This document shows positions 1 through 10,438 of a DNA stretch of 59,291 nucleotides, piece after piece (the stretch's first letter is position 1; every line of letters begins with the position of its first letter). The DNA comes from Bifidobacterium breve (GTDB lineage Bacteria; Actinomycetota; Actinomycetes; Nanopelagicales; Nanopelagicaceae). The stretch covers positions 1-59,291 of the forward strand of contig CAMCYS010000010.1 of NCBI GenBank assembly GCA_945885625.1, given 5' to 3'. A program made the position numbers and the translations under genes. The notes under the pieces were generated by a model, which ran no database searches, was not told the DNA's origin, and worked only from the letters and a program-made list of their open reading frames with translations.

Positions 1-1105
1 TCAGTCCGACTGTGTGATCCCAGCCAGCAACATCTTCTGGGCGACGTGGTGGCTTTCCAACGTAGCGAGCAGATGGGCGAATTAAACGACCTGTGCGCTT
101 CTGCTCGAGAATATGTGCTGACCAACCTGCAGTACGGGCAGCAGTAAACATTGAGGTAAATAGTGGTGCTGGAACTTCGGCGAAGTCGAGAATGATTGCT
201 GCCCAGAACTCAACGTTGGTTTCTAGAACGCGATCTGGTTGACGCTCACGAAGTTCCTTAAGCGCTGCTTGCTCGAGCGCTTCGGCAACTGCGTAACGAG
301 GTGCGTTAAGTTCTTTTGCAGTACGACGTAAAGTGCGAGCACGTGGATCTTCAGCGCGATATACGCGGTGACCGAATCCCATTAAGCGCTCTTTGCGATC
401 AAGTAAGCCTTTTACATAAGTTTCAGCATTGCCTGCTTTTTCAACATCTTCAATCATGGTTAGTACGCGAGCTGGTGCGCCACCATGCAGTGGGCCAGAC
501 ATTGCACCGATTGCACCTGAAATTGCTGCGGCAACATCAGCGCCAGTTGAGGCAATAACGCGAGAGGTGAATGTTGATGCATTCATTCCGTGTTCTGCTG
601 CAGAAACAAAGTAAGCATCAATCGCACGAACATGAAGTGGGTCGGGCTCTCCGCGCCAACGAATCATCATTCGCTCGACAACAGTGTGTGCTTTATCAAT
701 TTCAGATTCAGGAACTGCCGGTGCCACGATCCCGCGAGCTGCCTGCGCTAAGTAAGAAAGCACCATCACTGACGTACGCGCTAAGTTGCTTCGAGCTTCT
801 TCATCAGAGATATCTAGAAGTGGCTTAAATCCCCAAGCTGGTGCCAACATTGCAATTGCTGATTGCACATCTACGCGCACATCACCGGAGTGAACTGGTA
901 GTGGGAATGGCTCCGCGTTCGGTAAACCCGGGTTGAATAAGTCATCAACTAAAAGTCCCCACACATTTCCGAAAGTTACGCGACCAACTAGATCATCAAT
1001 ATCAACGCCGCGGTAGCGAAGCGCGCTACCTTCTTTATCGGGTTCGGCAATCTCTGATTCAAATGCAATTACGCCCTCAAGACCGGGCTTGAAATCATCA
1101 GACAT
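1..1105 (-). CDS. gltA: Citrate synthase (3' end cut by window edge)
   Basis: The gene condenses acetyl-CoA and oxaloacetate to citrate, the entry step of the TCA cycle. The reverse-strand frame is open from an ATG at 1103-1105 to the left edge, giving about 368 residues. The protein begins MSDDFKPGLEGVIAFESEIA. It carries the citrate synthase active-site stretches SGPLHGGAPA and GFGHRVYRAEDPRA (the two catalytic histidines) and ILDFAEVPAPLF (the catalytic aspartate region). The last visible residues, GWDHTVG, lie where family members usually end, so only a few residues should be missing. The start is supported by AAAGGGAG a few bases upstream. It is transcribed divergently from pdxH. The short form without an N-terminal extension resembles the actinobacterial CitA/GltA2 type. 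Confidence 0.95.
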   Translation of the reverse strand, partial: MSDDFKPGLEGVIAFESEIAEPDKEGSALRYRGVDIDDLVGRVTFGNVWGLLVDDLFNPGLPNAEPFPLPVHSGDVRVDVQSAIAMLAPAWGFKPLLDISDEEARSNLARTSVMVLSYLAQAARGIVAPAVPESEIDKAHTVVERMMIRWRGEPDPLHVRAIDAYFVSAAEHGMNASTFTSRVIASTGADVAAAISGAIGAMSGPLHGGAPARVLTMIEDVEKAGNAETYVKGLLDRKERLMGFGHRVYRAEDPRARTLRRTAKELNAPRYAVAEALEQAALKELRERQPDRVLETNVEFWAAIILDFAEVPAPLFTSMFTAARTAGWSAHILEQKRTGRLIRPSARYVGKPPRRPEDVAGWDHTVGL

Positions 1106-1246
1106 ATCGAACTCCCTTTAACTAAATCTGCGTTTGGCTCACTTTGCGAACCACTCTTATGGGGTAATTCTGCCCCTTAGGCGGGGGTGCTTTCTACCAA
1201 GTGGGCTAAAGATGCTTACTTGCCGAAAGTGACGTTAGATACAGCC

Positions 1247-1909
1247 ATGGATAATTCATTAACCCGAGCCGAAATCTCAGCCATGCGCCGCTCTTATGGT
1301 GAGGCTGGATTAGTGACTTTGCCGGCCGACCCGTTCGAAGCATTTATGATCTGGCTGACTGAAGCTCGTGCCAATCCAGTAATTGTCGAAGCGAATGCGA
1401 TGGTCCTTTCTACGCTCGGCGGTGATGGCGATATTTCTACTCGCACCGTTTTGTTAAAGGATCTTTCTGCAGGTGGCTTTACTTTCTTTACAAATTACTC
1501 ATCCCGCAAAAGCCATGCTATGGAGATTAATCCGCAAGTTACATTGCTCTTTCCTTGGTTTGCCATGGAACGCCAAGTCTCAATTAGTGGAACTGCGGAA
1601 AAGATTTCGCAACCTGAATCAGCCGAATATTTTGCAAGCCGACCTTGGAATAGCCAGATTGGCGCCTGGGCTAGCCATCAATCAGCACCGCTAGCTTCGC
1701 GCGAAGAATTAGAGCAACGTTGGCAAGGAGCTGCCGAAAAATGGCCCGAAGGCACAGAGGTTCCACTTCCGCCATATTGGGGTGGCTATCGCGTAATACC
1801 GAAGAGCATTGAATTTTGGCAAGGCCGCTACTCGCGATTACACGATCGATTGCGTTATGAGTTCGATGCCACAACAAATAATTGGGCGTTAAACCGCTAC
1901 TACCCTTAG
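1247..1909 (+). CDS. pdxH: Pyridoxamine 5'-phosphate oxidase
   Basis: PdxH is an FMN enzyme that oxidises pyridoxamine or pyridoxine 5'-phosphate to pyridoxal 5'-phosphate, the cofactor of SerC encoded next to it. The 220-residue protein shows the N-terminal MRRSYGEAGL, the FMN-binding region RTVLLKD and SSRKSHAMEINPQV, and the diagnostic C-terminus IEFWQGRYSRLHDRLRYEF ending in RYYP. A GTG 60 bases upstream in frame (1187) would add 20 residues. The ATG at 1247 fits family length better and sits 6 bases after TTAGAT, a fair -10 box for a leaderless message. No Shine-Dalgarno sequence is visible. serC follows after 3 bases, so the two are probably co-transcribed. Confidence 0.93.
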   Translation: MDNSLTRAEISAMRRSYGEAGLVTLPADPFEAFMIWLTEARANPVIVEANAMVLSTLGGDGDISTRTVLLKDLSAGGFTFFTNYSSRKSHAMEINPQVTLLFPWFAMERQVSISGTAEKISQPESAEYFASRPWNSQIGAWASHQSAPLASREELEQRWQGAAEKWPEGTEVPLPPYWGGYRVIPKSIEFWQGRYSRLHDRLRYEFDATTNNWALNRYYP

Positions 1910-3034
<1,125 letters not shown>

Positions 3035-3037
3035 TTT

Positions 3038-4195
3038 ATGACGCTGCAACGCGACCGGATTTTTTGGACAATCTCAGCTCAGATCGCACTAGTTAACTTC
3101 TACCTAGGTGGTTTTGGCCCTGCCCAACCATTGCTCCGTGAAGATCAAGGCACCTCACTTACAGTTGCTGGGCTGCACGGAACCGCAATGGGGGTTGCTT
3201 CAATTATCGCTGGAGCGTTAAACCCATATTTAGTTCACAAATTTGGCCGTAATCGGGCATCCTGGTTAGGTCTGGGACTATTTGCGGCTGGAATAGTCAT
3301 GTTTGTTTATTGCCCACCAGTTCAATTAACTTTGCTAGCAACTCTGCTAGGCGGTATCGGTACTTCAACTGTAATAAATAATATGGTCACTTCGATTTCG
3401 CACCATTACAAAGAAGATGCCGCGATCGCGCTTCCACAATCTAATTCAATTGGTTCAGCAGGCTACGTCATCGGAACTTTATTAGTAGGCACGCTTGCCG
3501 GAACTTCACTTAGTTGGCGCTACGGACTACTGCTAGCAGTGCCGCTTTCATTGCTTCTTTACATCTTCGGACGCGAAAAAAGTGCTGTAGAACATGTGCC
3601 AGATTTAGATGGTCCGCAGCGCGGAAAGCTTTCGCTACAATTTTGGTTAGCTTGGATTGGTTTCGTAGCCTGTATTTCCAGTGAATTTGCCACAACATTT
3701 TGGGCAGCTGCTCTGCTGCGTGATCGAGTTGGTTCAACAGCAGCTATCAGCACCGTTTGTATTGTGGCGCTCGGAACTGGAATGGGTATCGGGCGCTGGT
3801 TCGGCGGGCCTGCGCTAAAACGATTTAAACTAGATCATCAATTACAAATTTTAATTGGTACGCAATTTATTGGATTTGGTATTTTCTGGTTTTCTCATAA
3901 CTTAGCTCTTTCGTTAACTTCACTCTTCATAATTGGGCTAGGTGTGTCAATGCAATTTGCGCTAGCTTCAATTCGATTAATTGGCCTTAGTGATAACCGA
4001 CCAGATTTAGCCATCGGTAAGAGTTCACTGGCGGCCGGAATCGCAATTGGTGGGGCTCCCTTCCTGCTGGGAGTTCTCGGAGATTCATTGGGGATTAGCC
4101 GTGCCTACATAATGGTTCCGGTGCTTATTGCAATCGCGATGGTAATTATTGTAAAAGTACCATCGCATGAAGATACGAATATAATTAAGTCATGA
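3038..4195 (+). CDS. MFS transporter, substrate unknown
   Basis: This is a major facilitator superfamily permease of 385 residues with about twelve hydrophobic segments. The conserved loop between TM2 and TM3 appears as LVHKFGRNRASWLG. The N-terminus, MTLQRDRIFWTISAQIAL, runs straight into TM1 and there is no signal peptide. It is the third gene of the pdxH-serC run, starting 3 bases after serC. Its stop overlaps the ATG of a 26-codon reading frame (ATGA). Nothing visible identifies the substrate. Amino-acid or drug export are guesses that the sequence does not settle. Confidence 0.85.
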   Translation: MTLQRDRIFWTISAQIALVNFYLGGFGPAQPLLREDQGTSLTVAGLHGTAMGVASIIAGALNPYLVHKFGRNRASWLGLGLFAAGIVMFVYCPPVQLTLLATLLGGIGTSTVINNMVTSISHHYKEDAAIALPQSNSIGSAGYVIGTLLVGTLAGTSLSWRYGLLLAVPLSLLLYIFGREKSAVEHVPDLDGPQRGKLSLQFWLAWIGFVACISSEFATTFWAAALLRDRVGSTAAISTVCIVALGTGMGIGRWFGGPALKRFKLDHQLQILIGTQFIGFGIFWFSHNLALSLTSLFIIGLGVSMQFALASIRLIGLSDNRPDLAIGKSSLAAGIAIGGAPFLLGVLGDSLGISRAYIMVPVLIAIAMVIIVKVPSHEDTNIIKS

Positions 4196-4272
4196 GCTAT
4201 AAAACCCGTCGAATAGTTACTTTGGTAATTCTCTTTGGACTCTTGGCCATGGTGGTTTTAAGCGGTCTTTAA
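4192..4272 (+). CDS. Possible 26-residue single-TM membrane peptide
   Basis: A 27-codon frame (26 residues plus stop) starts at an ATG that overlaps the MFS stop codon as ATGA, the classic arrangement for translational coupling. The predicted peptide starts MSYKTRRIVTLV and continues with an almost unbroken hydrophobic run to AMVVLSGL at the C-terminus. The charge pattern, with KTRR before the hydrophobic stretch, predicts one membrane segment with the N-terminus inside. It overlaps the 3' end of the convergent MFS gene by 15 bases. No family is recognised. It could be a small accessory subunit of the upstream transporter or a chance frame. Conservation of the ATGA overlap in relatives would decide. 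Confidence 0.45.
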   Translation: MSYKTRRIVTLVILFGLLAMVVLSGL

Positions 4273-5514
4273 AACTGCCGCAATCGAAATATCTGCTGGC
4301 ACCGCTATGCGGTCTTTGAATTTAAACCAAATAGCAGTTGGTGCCAAAATTGTAATAAGTGCGCAGAGCACAATAGTTCGCCGAATTCCAAAGGCCTCCG
4401 AAAAGAGGCCAAGGATTGGAGTTACTAGTGGTGCTCCCCCAAGTAACACGAATTGATAAATTCCCAATATCCGACCACGCACTGCGCTATCAGAATTTGT
4501 CTGAATGGTTGAATTAGCTGCTATCAAAGTTGTTAATGCGCCGGCTCCAGCAATTGGCAGCATGATCATATAAGTGAGAAAAGTTGGCATAAATGCAATT
4601 ATGAAGATTGATATTCCAAAAACGATAGAGCTGGCAATCACAAATTTAGTAGAGCGATACTTCTCAATTCTCGGTGAAAAGAGCGCGGCACTTAGCGAAC
4701 CAATTGCAATTACGGTTCCCATTAAACCGAATGAGGTCACGCCTTTATCAAAAACTTTAGTTGCCATTAGCGCATTAAACAATTGAAAATTCAGCCCGAA
4801 GGTTGTCACAAAGAAGACTGCTGACATCGCTACAAATAAGTCCGGCCTAGCCATTACATATCTAAAGCCTTCGCGAATTGTGGTTGGTCCAGCTGCTCGT
4901 GGCTCACGAAATAGCTCGCCTTCACGAATATTTGCCATCACAATAATTACCAACACATAAGTGAACGCATTAATTAAGAATGATGGACCAGTTCCAAAAG
5001 CAGCGATCATTAAGCCTGATAACGCTGGGCCAACTAATCTACCGAAATTGAAGTTGGCCGAATTGAGGCTAACCGCATTCGGGACGTCAACAGCGCCTAC
5101 CATTTCGGAGGTAAAACTCTGTCGAACAGGTTTGTCGATTGCATCAGCTACGCCAAGAGCAAAAGCTAAAGCCATAACATGCCAAATTTGCACATTATTA
5201 GTCACCACGAGTATTCCAAGTATTAACGAAGTTAATCCAGCGGCAATGTTGGTTGCGATTAAGACTTTACGTTTATTAAAGCGATCAGCTAAGGCCCCAC
5301 CGGGCAAACTAAAAAACCAGACTGGGGCGAATTGAAGCGCAGTTACTATGCCCAAATAGAATCCACTATTAGTTAACTCTAAAACTAACCAATCTTGTGC
5401 CAGGCGTTGTACCCAGCCACCAATATTCGAAGCTGCATTCGCTGGATATAAAATTCTGTAATTACGGTGTCGAAAAGCGCGCCAGTTGCCATCGCTCTTT
5501 ACCGAAAAACGCAT
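4258..5514 (-). CDS. MFS transporter (MFS_3 / EntS-like exporter family)
   Basis: This 418-residue permease belongs to the EntS/MFS_3-like group of major facilitators. The N-terminus FRHRNYRILYPANAASNIGG and WVQRLAQDWLVLELT are typical of that group, as is the loop ALADRFNKRKVLI after TM2. A second loop, ESFTSEMVGAVDVPNAVSLN-like at about residues 134-153, with a preceding DAIDKPVRQ, is also characteristic. Members export siderophores, macrolides or other small molecules; the substrate here is unknown. The start at 5514 has AGGG shortly upstream, and the region before it is shared with the divergent DUF2530 promoter. The 3' end runs into the tiny frame that follows the other MFS gene. Confidence 0.88.
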   Translation of the reverse strand: MRFSVKSDGNWRAFRHRNYRILYPANAASNIGGWVQRLAQDWLVLELTNSGFYLGIVTALQFAPVWFFSLPGGALADRFNKRKVLIATNIAAGLTSLILGILVVTNNVQIWHVMALAFALGVADAIDKPVRQSFTSEMVGAVDVPNAVSLNSANFNFGRLVGPALSGLMIAAFGTGPSFLINAFTYVLVIIVMANIREGELFREPRAAGPTTIREGFRYVMARPDLFVAMSAVFFVTTFGLNFQLFNALMATKVFDKGVTSFGLMGTVIAIGSLSAALFSPRIEKYRSTKFVIASSIVFGISIFIIAFMPTFLTYMIMLPIAGAGALTTLIAANSTIQTNSDSAVRGRILGIYQFVLLGGAPLVTPILGLFSEAFGIRRTIVLCALITILAPTAIWFKFKDRIAVPADISIAAVLKTA

Positions 5515-5520
5515 TACCCT
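5515..5520 (+). promoter_or_regulatory. -10 box of a leaderless promoter (DUF2530 gene)
   Basis: TACCCT ends 6 bases before the ATG at 5527, so transcription would begin at or next to the start codon. No Shine-Dalgarno is present. Confidence 0.5.
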
Positions 5521-5526
5521 GCTCTC

Positions 5527-5730
5527 ATGTCAGATCAAGATTTAGATCGAAAAGTTCGAACCGTGGTAATTCTAGTGACTATCGGAACCATTGCGTGGCT
5601 TATTGCAGGAATCGTTGCGCTAGTAATTGGAACAGATACAAAAATTATTTGGACATGTGTATTTGGTGCAGCACTTGGTGCCGCCGGTGTTCGTTATTCA
5701 ATCCGTCGCGCAAAGCGCACCGGAATTTAA
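5527..5730 (+). CDS. DUF2530 small membrane protein
   Basis: The 67-residue protein has two hydrophobic segments (about residues 11-31 and 40-55) separated by a short loop. The second contains the family pattern IIWTCVFGAALGAAGVRYS followed by a basic tail RRAKRTGI. That WTC...G...G..Y.RRR signature and the length match DUF2530, an actinobacterial family of unknown function. The frame stays open 20 codons further upstream, but the ATG at 5527 is preceded by a leaderless -10 box and gives the normal family length. Its stop overlaps the end of the convergent cold-shock gene by 4 bases. The role is unknown. Confidence 0.8.
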   Translation: MSDQDLDRKVRTVVILVTIGTIAWLIAGIVALVIGTDTKIIWTCVFGAALGAAGVRYSIRRAKRTGI

Positions 5731-6110
5731 GCTTCGAGTTGTCCGGCAATTCCGCGCAATACGCGACCTAGGCGTTCTGCTTCGGTAGCAGTTGGGCGAC
5801 GGCCATGACGCAAACCATTTCCAACTTTGTCTAACATTTTGATCGAATCTTCAATAATCGCGGCTAAATCATCAGGATTAATGCGATTATTTTCAGCTAA
5901 TGAAGGTGGCGCATCAATTATCACAACCGAGAGAGCCTGTGGGCCACGACGACTATCGGCAACGCCAAACTCAAGTTTAGTGCCTGGCTTAACAGTTGTT
6001 ACTCCAGCTGGGAGTGATGAAGCGGCAAGATAAACATCTTCGCCTTCATCGGATGCAATGAAGCCGAAACCTTTTTCCAGGCTGAACCATTTAACGCGGC
6101 CTGATGGCAT
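5727..6110 (-). CDS. Cold-shock domain protein with C-terminal extension
   Basis: This is an RNA/ssDNA-binding cold-shock protein. The first 67 residues form the CSD fold, with RNP1 KGFGFIASDEG and RNP2-like EDVYLAASSL; the start GRVKWFSLEKGFGF is diagnostic. The protein is 127 residues long, about twice a plain CspA. The extra C-terminal half, ending LGRVLRGIAGQLEA, is helical-looking and matches the long actinobacterial CspB type. A strong ribosome site, GAAGGAG, lies upstream of the ATG. The gene has a 5' untranslated region of unknown length containing a short GAGTT/AACTC inverted repeat. DUF3027 lies upstream on the same strand, as in other actinobacteria as I recall them. Confidence 0.93.
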   Translation of the reverse strand: MPSGRVKWFSLEKGFGFIASDEGEDVYLAASSLPAGVTTVKPGTKLEFGVADSRRGPQALSVVIIDAPPSLAENNRINPDDLAAIIEDSIKMLDKVGNGLRHGRRPTATEAERLGRVLRGIAGQLEA

Positions 6111-6193
6111 TTGGGGTCTCCTTCAACGCTTATAAATTTGAGTTTTTAACTCTAGTAATCGTTTAGCCGCGGTTGCGGACAGGGGGCTAGTTT

Positions 6194-6224
6194 ATCGCAC
6201 TTAACTAGAGACGAGAAGTGCGAT
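6194..6224. repeat. Perfect 9-bp inverted repeat between DUF3027 and csp
   Basis: ATCGCACTT at 6194-6202 and AAGTGCGAT at 6216-6224 flank a 13-base loop. It lies after the DUF3027 stop and before the cold-shock start. No T-run follows on the transcribed strand, so it could be a non-canonical terminator of DUF3027, an operator, or part of the csp leader. Confidence 0.6.
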
Positions 6225-6241
6225 TATTTGCTTAAAAACTC

Positions 6242-6904
6242 TTAAAAAGTAGCTTCGGAGTGAGCACCACAGCCGTGCGCCGCCGAAACTACGCGGCCAT
6301 CTTCAGGTGAGATCGCGTTAGCGCATGCACCAAATGCACTGCGCATTGATCCGGCAATAGGAATAAAGAAACCACATGAATTACAAGGCTTAGGCGCCAT
6401 CTGTGCCATTGGTGAATTTGGCCCACGCTCACCATCGTGCCAACGCTTAGCTGCTTGATCGCGGCCTTCAATTGAAAGAACTCGAGTTCGACCTAAGCCT
6501 AATTCAAATGCCAAACCTGGATCTAACTCTTCATCAGCCGGAAGCGCGGCCTCACCTGTTGTTAAACGAGTGTCATCTAGCGATGAAGGAACTATGTCAC
6601 CAACTCCGACATCACCTGGCTGCAATCGATCACGGTATGGAATCCATTTTGGCGGGACAAGTGCATCAGGGCCAGGCAATACAACAACATCGCAAAATGT
6701 GGCGGCTGACTTATTATCAACTTTCGAGACAGTTACTGCCCAACGCCATCCGCGATAGCCAGATAAATTTGCTTCAAATAAATAAGTTGCAATGCGATCT
6801 TCGTCATCAAAATCAACAGTGACAAAATCACCAACTAACTTGGCGTCTCCGGCATCTTCAATTGCAGCGGCGTGTGCTAAATCGCGGGCATCCCATTTAC
6901 TCAT
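6242..6904 (-). CDS. DUF3027 protein
   Basis: This 220-residue protein belongs to DUF3027, an actinobacterial family of unknown function. Recognisable stretches are YLFEANLSGYRGWRWAVTV, ATFCDVVVLPGPDALVPPKW and IPYRDRLQPGDVGVGDI. The C-terminal 45 residues hold CNSCGFFIPIAGS, CANAISPEDGRVV and HGCGAHSE, a Cys/His set that looks like a zinc-binding module. The start is leaderless: TACTCT ends 6 bases before the ATG. The gene lies between groEL and the cold-shock gene on the same strand and is separated from groEL by a strong terminator, so it has its own promoter. Confidence 0.88.
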   Translation of the reverse strand: MSKWDARDLAHAAAIEDAGDAKLVGDFVTVDFDDEDRIATYLFEANLSGYRGWRWAVTVSKVDNKSAATFCDVVVLPGPDALVPPKWIPYRDRLQPGDVGVGDIVPSSLDDTRLTTGEAALPADEELDPGLAFELGLGRTRVLSIEGRDQAAKRWHDGERGPNSPMAQMAPKPCNSCGFFIPIAGSMRSAFGACANAISPEDGRVVSAAHGCGAHSEATF

Positions 6905-6910
6905 GGGTTA

Positions 6911-6916
6911 AGAGTA
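6911..6916 (-). promoter_or_regulatory. -10 box of a leaderless promoter (DUF3027 gene)
   Basis: On the minus strand TACTCT ends 6 bases before the ATG at 6904. It lies directly downstream of the groEL terminator stem. Confidence 0.55.
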
Positions 6917-6924
6917 AAGCAGAA

Positions 6925-6953
6925 CGCCACCCTCAAGGTAATCGAGGGTGGCG
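6925..6953 (-). terminator. Terminator of groEL
   Basis: A 10-bp perfect stem is formed by CGCCACCCTC (6925-6934) and GAGGGTGGCG (6944-6953) with a 9-base loop. On the groEL strand the stem is followed by TTCTGCTTT. It lies about 30 bases after the groEL stop. Confidence 0.8.
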
Positions 6954-6983
6954 CTGCTGCTTATTCAGGCTTAATTAATTGCT

Positions 6984-8627
<1,644 letters not shown>

Positions 8628-8651
8628 TCATTTCTAGTCGTTCAGGGCGTT

Positions 8652-8678
8652 TTATCACTCACACCCCTCGAGTGCTAA
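8652..8678. promoter_or_regulatory. CIRCE operator (HrcA site) of groEL
   Basis: TTATCACTC at 8652-8660 and GAGTGCTAA at 8670-8678 are separated by 9 bases. This matches the CIRCE consensus TTAGCACTC-N9-GAGTGCTAA at 17 of 18 arm positions. It lies upstream of the groEL start and probably overlaps the promoter. HrcA is not encoded in the window. Confidence 0.93.
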
Positions 8679-8747
8679 CGCCAAATCTACGGGGATTATT
8701 TCAGGCACGCAAAACGAGGTCAGGCTTTGGCGGGCTTTGAAGTGGGT

Positions 8748-9011
8748 TTAGCGGGCGGATCGAGCCTGAGTACGAGCCTCACGAAGGCGGCGAAGGCGTT
8801 TAACCAGCATTGGTGAGGCAGCTAGAGCATCTTCCCGGTCAATCAAATCATTTAATAGGCGGTAATACGTAGGGGCATCCATATCGAAGAGCTCCTTAAT
8901 TGAGGCCTCTTTGGCGCCGGCATATCGCCACCAATTGCGCTCGAATTCTAGGATCGCCATTTCGAGGTCGGTCAGATTTATCGAGACCGAGATCTCTTCT
9001 TGAGCGGACAT
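8748..9011 (-). CDS. DUF3263 protein
   Basis: The 87-residue protein carries the DUF3263 signature: LEMAILEFERNWWRYAGAKE followed by TYYRLLNDLIDREDAL and PMLVKRLRRLREAR. The predicted fold is helical with a very basic C-terminal end, compatible with nucleic-acid binding; some annotate it as a helix-turn-helix, which I cannot confirm. The start at 9011 appears leaderless, with TAAGAT ending 7 bases before it and no Shine-Dalgarno. It sits just upstream of groEL on the same strand, but the CIRCE-bearing promoter lies between them. Confidence 0.88.
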   Translation of the reverse strand: MSAQEEISVSINLTDLEMAILEFERNWWRYAGAKEASIKELFDMDAPTYYRLLNDLIDREDALAASPMLVKRLRRLREARTQARSAR

Positions 9012-9018
9012 AAGGAGA

Positions 9019-9024
9019 ATCTTA
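9019..9024 (-). promoter_or_regulatory. -10 box of a leaderless promoter (DUF3263 gene)
   Basis: TAAGAT on the minus strand ends 7 bases before the ATG at 9011. Confidence 0.5.
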
Positions 9025-9062
9025 CTTAACGCCTGCGTAAAAGTGTGGGAACTTCAAGGGCT

Positions 9063-10409
9063 TTATAACCGTTGCAAAATCAGATCAATATCACTGAATT
9101 TTGTCCATGGGTTGACTATGGCAAATCGCAAAATTGGGTGGCCGTCATGAGATGACGGTGGAATAAAACCAACTTGATCCATCAAAAGCTCATCACTCCA
9201 TCTTTGATAATCCGATGCATCCCAACCGGTGCGAGTAAATGCAACAATTGAAAGTTCTGGTTCACAAAGTAAATTCAAGTTTGGGTGTTCGTTAACTTTC
9301 TTCGCGGCATATTTTGCAACTTCTAAAGATTGTTCCATTGCTTCGGAATACGCATCAGTTCCGTATGCGGCAAGTGAAAACCAAAAAGGTAATCCGCGTG
9401 TGCGGCGGGTTAACTGAATTGCGTAGTCTGACGGATTCCAATTTCCATCATGCAGCGTGTCAAGGTATGAAGCATGTTGAGTATGAACTTCACGCGCTAG
9501 TTCAGGTTCGCGATAAATTAGTGCGCACGCATCGTATGGCGCAAATAACCATTTATGTGGATCAACAATTAATGAATCGGCATTTTCTATGCCGTTGAAC
9601 TTTGCGCGAACTGACCGAGCACATAAAGCCGCTAAACCGTAAGCACCATCGACATGAAACCAAATATCACGCATTTTTGCAACAGCACCAATACCAGCTA
9701 AATCATCAATAATGCCTAAATTTGTGGTGCCCGCCGTAGCGACAACTGCAAACACTCGACGGCCACTTTGTCGATGCAATGCGTCGATCTCTTTGGCAAC
9801 TGTTTCACCTTGTAGTTTGCCATTTTTATCAACTGCAATCTTTAGAACATCAACATCCATAACTTGCGCAGCCGATGCGATGGATGAATGTGATTGTGCA
9901 CTACAGGCAATTACCCATCGCGTAGTATCTGGAAATTGTTTGCGTGCTTGAGCGCGTGCTACAACTAGCGCCGAAAGATTGCCCACAGTGCCACCTTGCA
10001 CAAAAACTCCACCAGAACTTTGCGGCAAGCCCGCTAAATCAGCAATCCAACGCAGCGCTTGATTCTCGGCAAATACCGCTCCGGCACCTTCTTGCCACGA
10101 GCCGCCGTACAGGGCACTAGCTCCGACTACTAAATCAAAGAGGTTTGCATATTCACTAGGTGCTGATGGAATAAAAGCTAAATTGCGTGGGTGATCCGTT
10201 GAAATACAAGCCTTTGCTAAAACTGAGGTAAAAACATCGAGTGCTTCTTTTCCGCCAAGACCTTTCGCGGTAATTGTATTTCCGACTTGAGCAAAAAGTT
10301 CAGCTTCAGATATCGGGCCATCTAGCGGCGGATCACTCTTTAGCCGCTCAAGGCTATAAGCCAAAACTTCATTGGCTAACGCTTCGACTTCAGAAGTAAA
10401 CTCATGCAT
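9063..10409 (-). CDS. PLP-dependent group II amino-acid decarboxylase
   Basis: The 448-residue protein belongs to the pyridoxal-dependent decarboxylase (aromatic-amino-acid/glutamate/diaminobutyrate) family. The PLP lysine is in VDPHKWLFAPYDACALI, and the cofactor aspartate is in WFHVDGAYGLAAL. GGVFVQGGTVGNLSALVVAR is the usual phosphate-binding stretch. The C-terminal third contains LTRRTRGLPFWFSLAAYG. The substrate cannot be read from sequence; small actinobacterial members act on aromatic amino acids, diaminobutyrate or glutamate. The gene stands alone between DUF3263 and the SDR/DUF2867 gene on the same strand. ATG at 10409 is the first in-frame start and gives family length. Confidence 0.88.
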   Translation of the reverse strand: MHEFTSEVEALANEVLAYSLERLKSDPPLDGPISEAELFAQVGNTITAKGLGGKEALDVFTSVLAKACISTDHPRNLAFIPSAPSEYANLFDLVVGASALYGGSWQEGAGAVFAENQALRWIADLAGLPQSSGGVFVQGGTVGNLSALVVARAQARKQFPDTTRWVIACSAQSHSSIASAAQVMDVDVLKIAVDKNGKLQGETVAKEIDALHRQSGRRVFAVVATAGTTNLGIIDDLAGIGAVAKMRDIWFHVDGAYGLAALCARSVRAKFNGIENADSLIVDPHKWLFAPYDACALIYREPELAREVHTQHASYLDTLHDGNWNPSDYAIQLTRRTRGLPFWFSLAAYGTDAYSEAMEQSLEVAKYAAKKVNEHPNLNLLCEPELSIVAFTRTGWDASDYQRWSDELLMDQVGFIPPSSHDGHPILRFAIVNPWTKFSDIDLILQRL

Positions 10410-10438
10410 ACCTAAAGTCTGCCACTAATCTAATTAAA

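Noticed and set aside
316..828. Three plus-strand frames near the left edge
   Set aside because: They lie inside the reverse-strand citrate synthase, which has active-site motifs and a ribosome site.
6111..6190. RNA thermosensor or riboswitch before the cold-shock gene
   Set aside because: Only a 5-bp GAGTT/AACTC repeat is visible, too little to support a structured regulatory RNA.
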